Source: Deltaproteobacteria bacterium
GTDB taxonomy: Bacteria > Myxococcota > Polyangia > Polyangiales > B10-G4
Assembly: GCA_019312705.1 (NCBI GenBank)
Contig: JAFDCW010000270.1
Span: forward strand, 1 to 8,395
Direction of reading: 5' to 3'
DNA: 8,395 nucleotides
The notes beneath the pieces are model-generated. The model did not search any database, was not told the origin of the DNA, and saw only the letters and a program-made list of their open reading frames with translations. Shown one piece after another: positions 6,624-8,395 of the stretch. Position 1 is the first letter of the stretch, and each line of letters begins with the position of its first letter. A program made the translations under genes and the position numbers.

Positions 6624-7568
6624 AGACGGCACATGCCTCGCTGTCGTAGTTGTCACCCTGGCTTTCGCCTCGGGCTGCGACTCCTGTGATTCCCACGCGA
6701 ACGAAGTCACCGCCTACGCTTCGGTCGACCAGGTCTTCTCGGAGCCCATCTTACGCCACTGCGATGAGGCCGGCGATCTTTCCGTGCGCAGCCCCAAGCC
6801 GACGTATTCTGGTCGGGCGATCCGGTGAGACCGTTCCTTCTCGTCGAGCGCGGCCTCGTCGAGCCCTATCGTTCAGCCAACGCCGAAGGGCTCCCGGGGG
6901 CGTTCCAGGCATCAGACGGAGCCTGGACGGGTTTTGCGGCCCGGGCCCGGGTGCTGCTCGTCAACAACGACCGGGTCCCGGGGGCCGATACACCGCGTTC
7001 GATCCGCGATCTCGCGGATGCGCGCTGGAGGGGGCAGACGGCCATCGCCAATCCCCTCTTTGGCACGACGACCATGCACGTCGCCGCGCTCTTCTCGGCG
7101 TGGGGAGACGACGAAGGCAAGGCGTTCCTGAACGGCCTCCGAGAAAACGAGGTGCGCGTCGCCGCCTCGAACGGCGAGGTCAAGCGGTTGGTGGTATCCG
7201 GGGAGGTCGCCTTCGGGCTCACCGATACCGACGACGCCCACGAGGCTCTCGAGAGCGGTGCACCGGTCCGGGTCGTCTATCCGGACCAGGGCGAGCTGGG
7301 CACCCTCGTCATGCCAACGGTCGCGGTCCTTCTCGCCGGGGGGCCGCATCCGGAGGCAGGAAGGCAGTTGATCGATTGCCTGCTCTCGGCGGAGGTCGAG
7401 GGCCGGATGGCGTCGAGCGCCGCGCACATGCCGTTGCGCCCTGGCGTCGACGTTCCAGAGAACGTGCGAGCCGTGAGCAGCATCGAGGCGATGGAGGTCG
7501 ATTACGCGAGCGTCGCCCGGACGATGGAGCGCATCGAGCCGTGGCTGCGCGAGTGGGTTGGCCTTTGA
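6616..7568 (+). pseudogene. Iron-type ABC transporter substrate-binding lipoprotein, broken by an internal deletion
   Basis: Family 1 extracellular solute-binding protein (FutA/FbpA-like) split into two frames. The 5' part (GTG 6616 to TGA 6828, 70 codons) has a lipoprotein signal (LAFASGC, Cys21) and the typical first strand AYASVDQVFSEPIL, then reads GDLSVR and leaves frame. The 3' part, in the next frame, resumes at QPQADVFWSGDPVRPFLLVE (from about 6789) and continues to TGA 7568 with hallmarks such as WTGFAARARVLLVNNDRV, FGLTDTDDAHEAL and VVYPDQGELGTLVMPTVAVL. Family members have about 20-24 residues between these points (the stretch with DTEATKTTGLVNRL-type sequence); it is absent here, so roughly 60-75 bases appear deleted with a frame change, near 6788-6800. 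A GTG at 6825 overlaps the upstream stop, so the 3' part might be re-initiated, but it would lack an export signal. Iron(III) is the likely ligand by family; not proven. The ribosome-binding site GGGGAGG (6606-6612) is close to the GTG. Confidence 0.85.
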
Positions 7569-8395
7569 GGTTATTCCGGCCCCTTGCCTTGCGCCGCGCC
7601 GAAGCGCCGGCAGCGCTCGCCCTGGCCGCGGCCTGTCTCGTGGTCGCGTCGTTGGTTCCGCTGACCGTGCTGGCGACCGAACTCTTCTCGGGGGGCGCGC
7701 TTCGGGTGCTCGGCGACACCCTGGGTGAGGCGCGAACTTGGGCTCTCTTGATGCGGTCTCTCGGGCTCTCCCTCGCGGTAACTGTCGGCGCGTTGGCTAT
7801 CGGCCTGCCAATCGGGGCGGTCCTCGGGAGGACCGACGTGATTGGCCGCCGCGCCGCGCTCCTGGTCCTGGCCTTCCCCGTTTTCCTCCCTCCGTTTCTC
7901 CTCGCCTTCGGATGGTTTCACCTCTTCGGCATCCGGGGCCTCGTCGGCTCCGCCTGGACCTCGAGCCTGCTCTTCGGGCCGGTGGGCCTCATCGGCACAT
8001 TGGCCCTCGCCTTCGCCCCCATCGTCACCGCGTTCACGGCCCTCGGGGTCTCGGGAATCGACCCGTCCCTCGAAGAGGCCGCGCGCACCGTGAGCCGTCC
8101 GTATCGAACGCTGACGCGCATCCTCTTGCCGCTCGCCTGGCCTTCGATCGCCCTCGGCGCCCTCATCGTCTTTGCCCTGACGCTCTCGGAGATCGGGGCG
8201 CCGATGTTTCTTCGCGTGCGGACCTATCCGGCGGCCGTACTCACCCGCCTCGGCGGCATTGGCTATGCACCCGGCGAGGCGGTTGCCTTGGTATTGCCGC
8301 TCCTCGTCGTCGGCCTCGTCCTGGTCTTCATCGACCGACGCCTCATTGGTCGTCGCTCGTTCGCCTCTCTGGGCGTTCGGTCCCGCCAGCGCACT
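7565..8395 (+). CDS. ABC transporter permease, FbpB-like, partial at right edge
   Basis: Inner-membrane permease of a binding-protein-dependent importer; 277 codons are visible and the gene runs off the window. The frame is continuous without a stop. Hydrophobic segments lie near residues 16-38, 65-88, 97-121, 135-163, 193-215 and 239-256. The cytoplasmic EAA loop that contacts the ATPase is visible at residues 170-189 (EEAARTVSRPYRTLTRILLP), with Ser in place of the usual Gly. Iron-type permeases of this class are normally over 500 residues with two homologous halves, so this is probably the first half. Start: TTG at 7565 shares four bases (TTGA) with the stop of the binding-protein gene, the normal coupling in such operons; TTG 7589 is an alternative. 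An ATP-binding protein gene would be expected beyond the window. This frame is intact, unlike its binding protein. Confidence 0.88.
   Translation, partial: MRLFRPLALRRAEAPAALALAAACLVVASLVPLTVLATELFSGGALRVLGDTLGEARTWALLMRSLGLSLAVTVGALAIGLPIGAVLGRTDVIGRRAALLVLAFPVFLPPFLLAFGWFHLFGIRGLVGSAWTSSLLFGPVGLIGTLALAFAPIVTAFTALGVSGIDPSLEEAARTVSRPYRTLTRILLPLAWPSIALGALIVFALTLSEIGAPMFLRVRTYPAAVLTRLGGIGYAPGEAVALVLPLLVVGLVLVFIDRRLIGRRSFASLGVRSRQRT

Noticed and set aside
6825..6828. GTGA overlap as a designed coupling between two separate genes
   Set aside because: The two frames are halves of one known protein family and the 3' half would lack an export signal, so a deletion is simpler than two genes.

Overview
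The window is GC-rich, densely coding bacterial DNA. Repeated Cys-containing export signals, a MopE-type CNGxDDDCDG motif and an NCGACG-type Cys-rich segment ahead of a von Willebrand A (vWA) domain, and many secreted lipoproteins of low recognisability suggest a myxobacterium-like (Myxococcota/Polyangia) Gram-negative organism. That assignment is inferred from protein style, not from a marker gene.

Layout, left to right. (1) 1-1315, minus strand: a protein of unknown function, cut by the left window edge and broken by a frameshift near 505-545. (2) 1365-3013, plus strand: two genes overlapping by 4 bp. The first encodes a secreted, Ala/Arg-rich helical protein (DUF4398-like); the second a lipoprotein with a DUF4398-like helical region and a degenerate OmpA-like C-terminal domain. 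(3) 3071-4528, plus: a MopE-motif plus vWA lipoprotein. (4) 4527-4669: a long imperfect palindrome whose left arm begins inside the stop codon of the vWA gene. (5) 4730-5698, minus: a lipoprotein with beta-propeller-like repeats and a Cys-rich CACRWC motif. (6) 5699-5849: a divergent intergenic region with an 8-bp inverted repeat directly against the start codon of the minus gene. (7) 5850-8395, plus: a tightly packed set made of a lectin/glucanase-like (LamG/DUF1080-type) lipoprotein, an iron-type ABC substrate-binding lipoprotein that is broken by an apparent internal deletion, and the first part of its ABC permease, which runs off the right edge.

How it fits together. Most of the products are predicted to be exported, and five carry lipoprotein-type signals, so this is an envelope-oriented region. 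The clearest functional unit is the right-hand ABC importer: binding protein and permease are linked by a 4-bp stop/start overlap, and the lectin-like lipoprotein gene overlaps the binding-protein gene by 8 bp. The broken binding protein means the importer is probably non-functional as read, unless the lesion is an assembly error. I saw no tRNA, rRNA, CRISPR array, transposase or phage gene. The least explained signal is the roughly 143-bp palindrome at 4527-4669.
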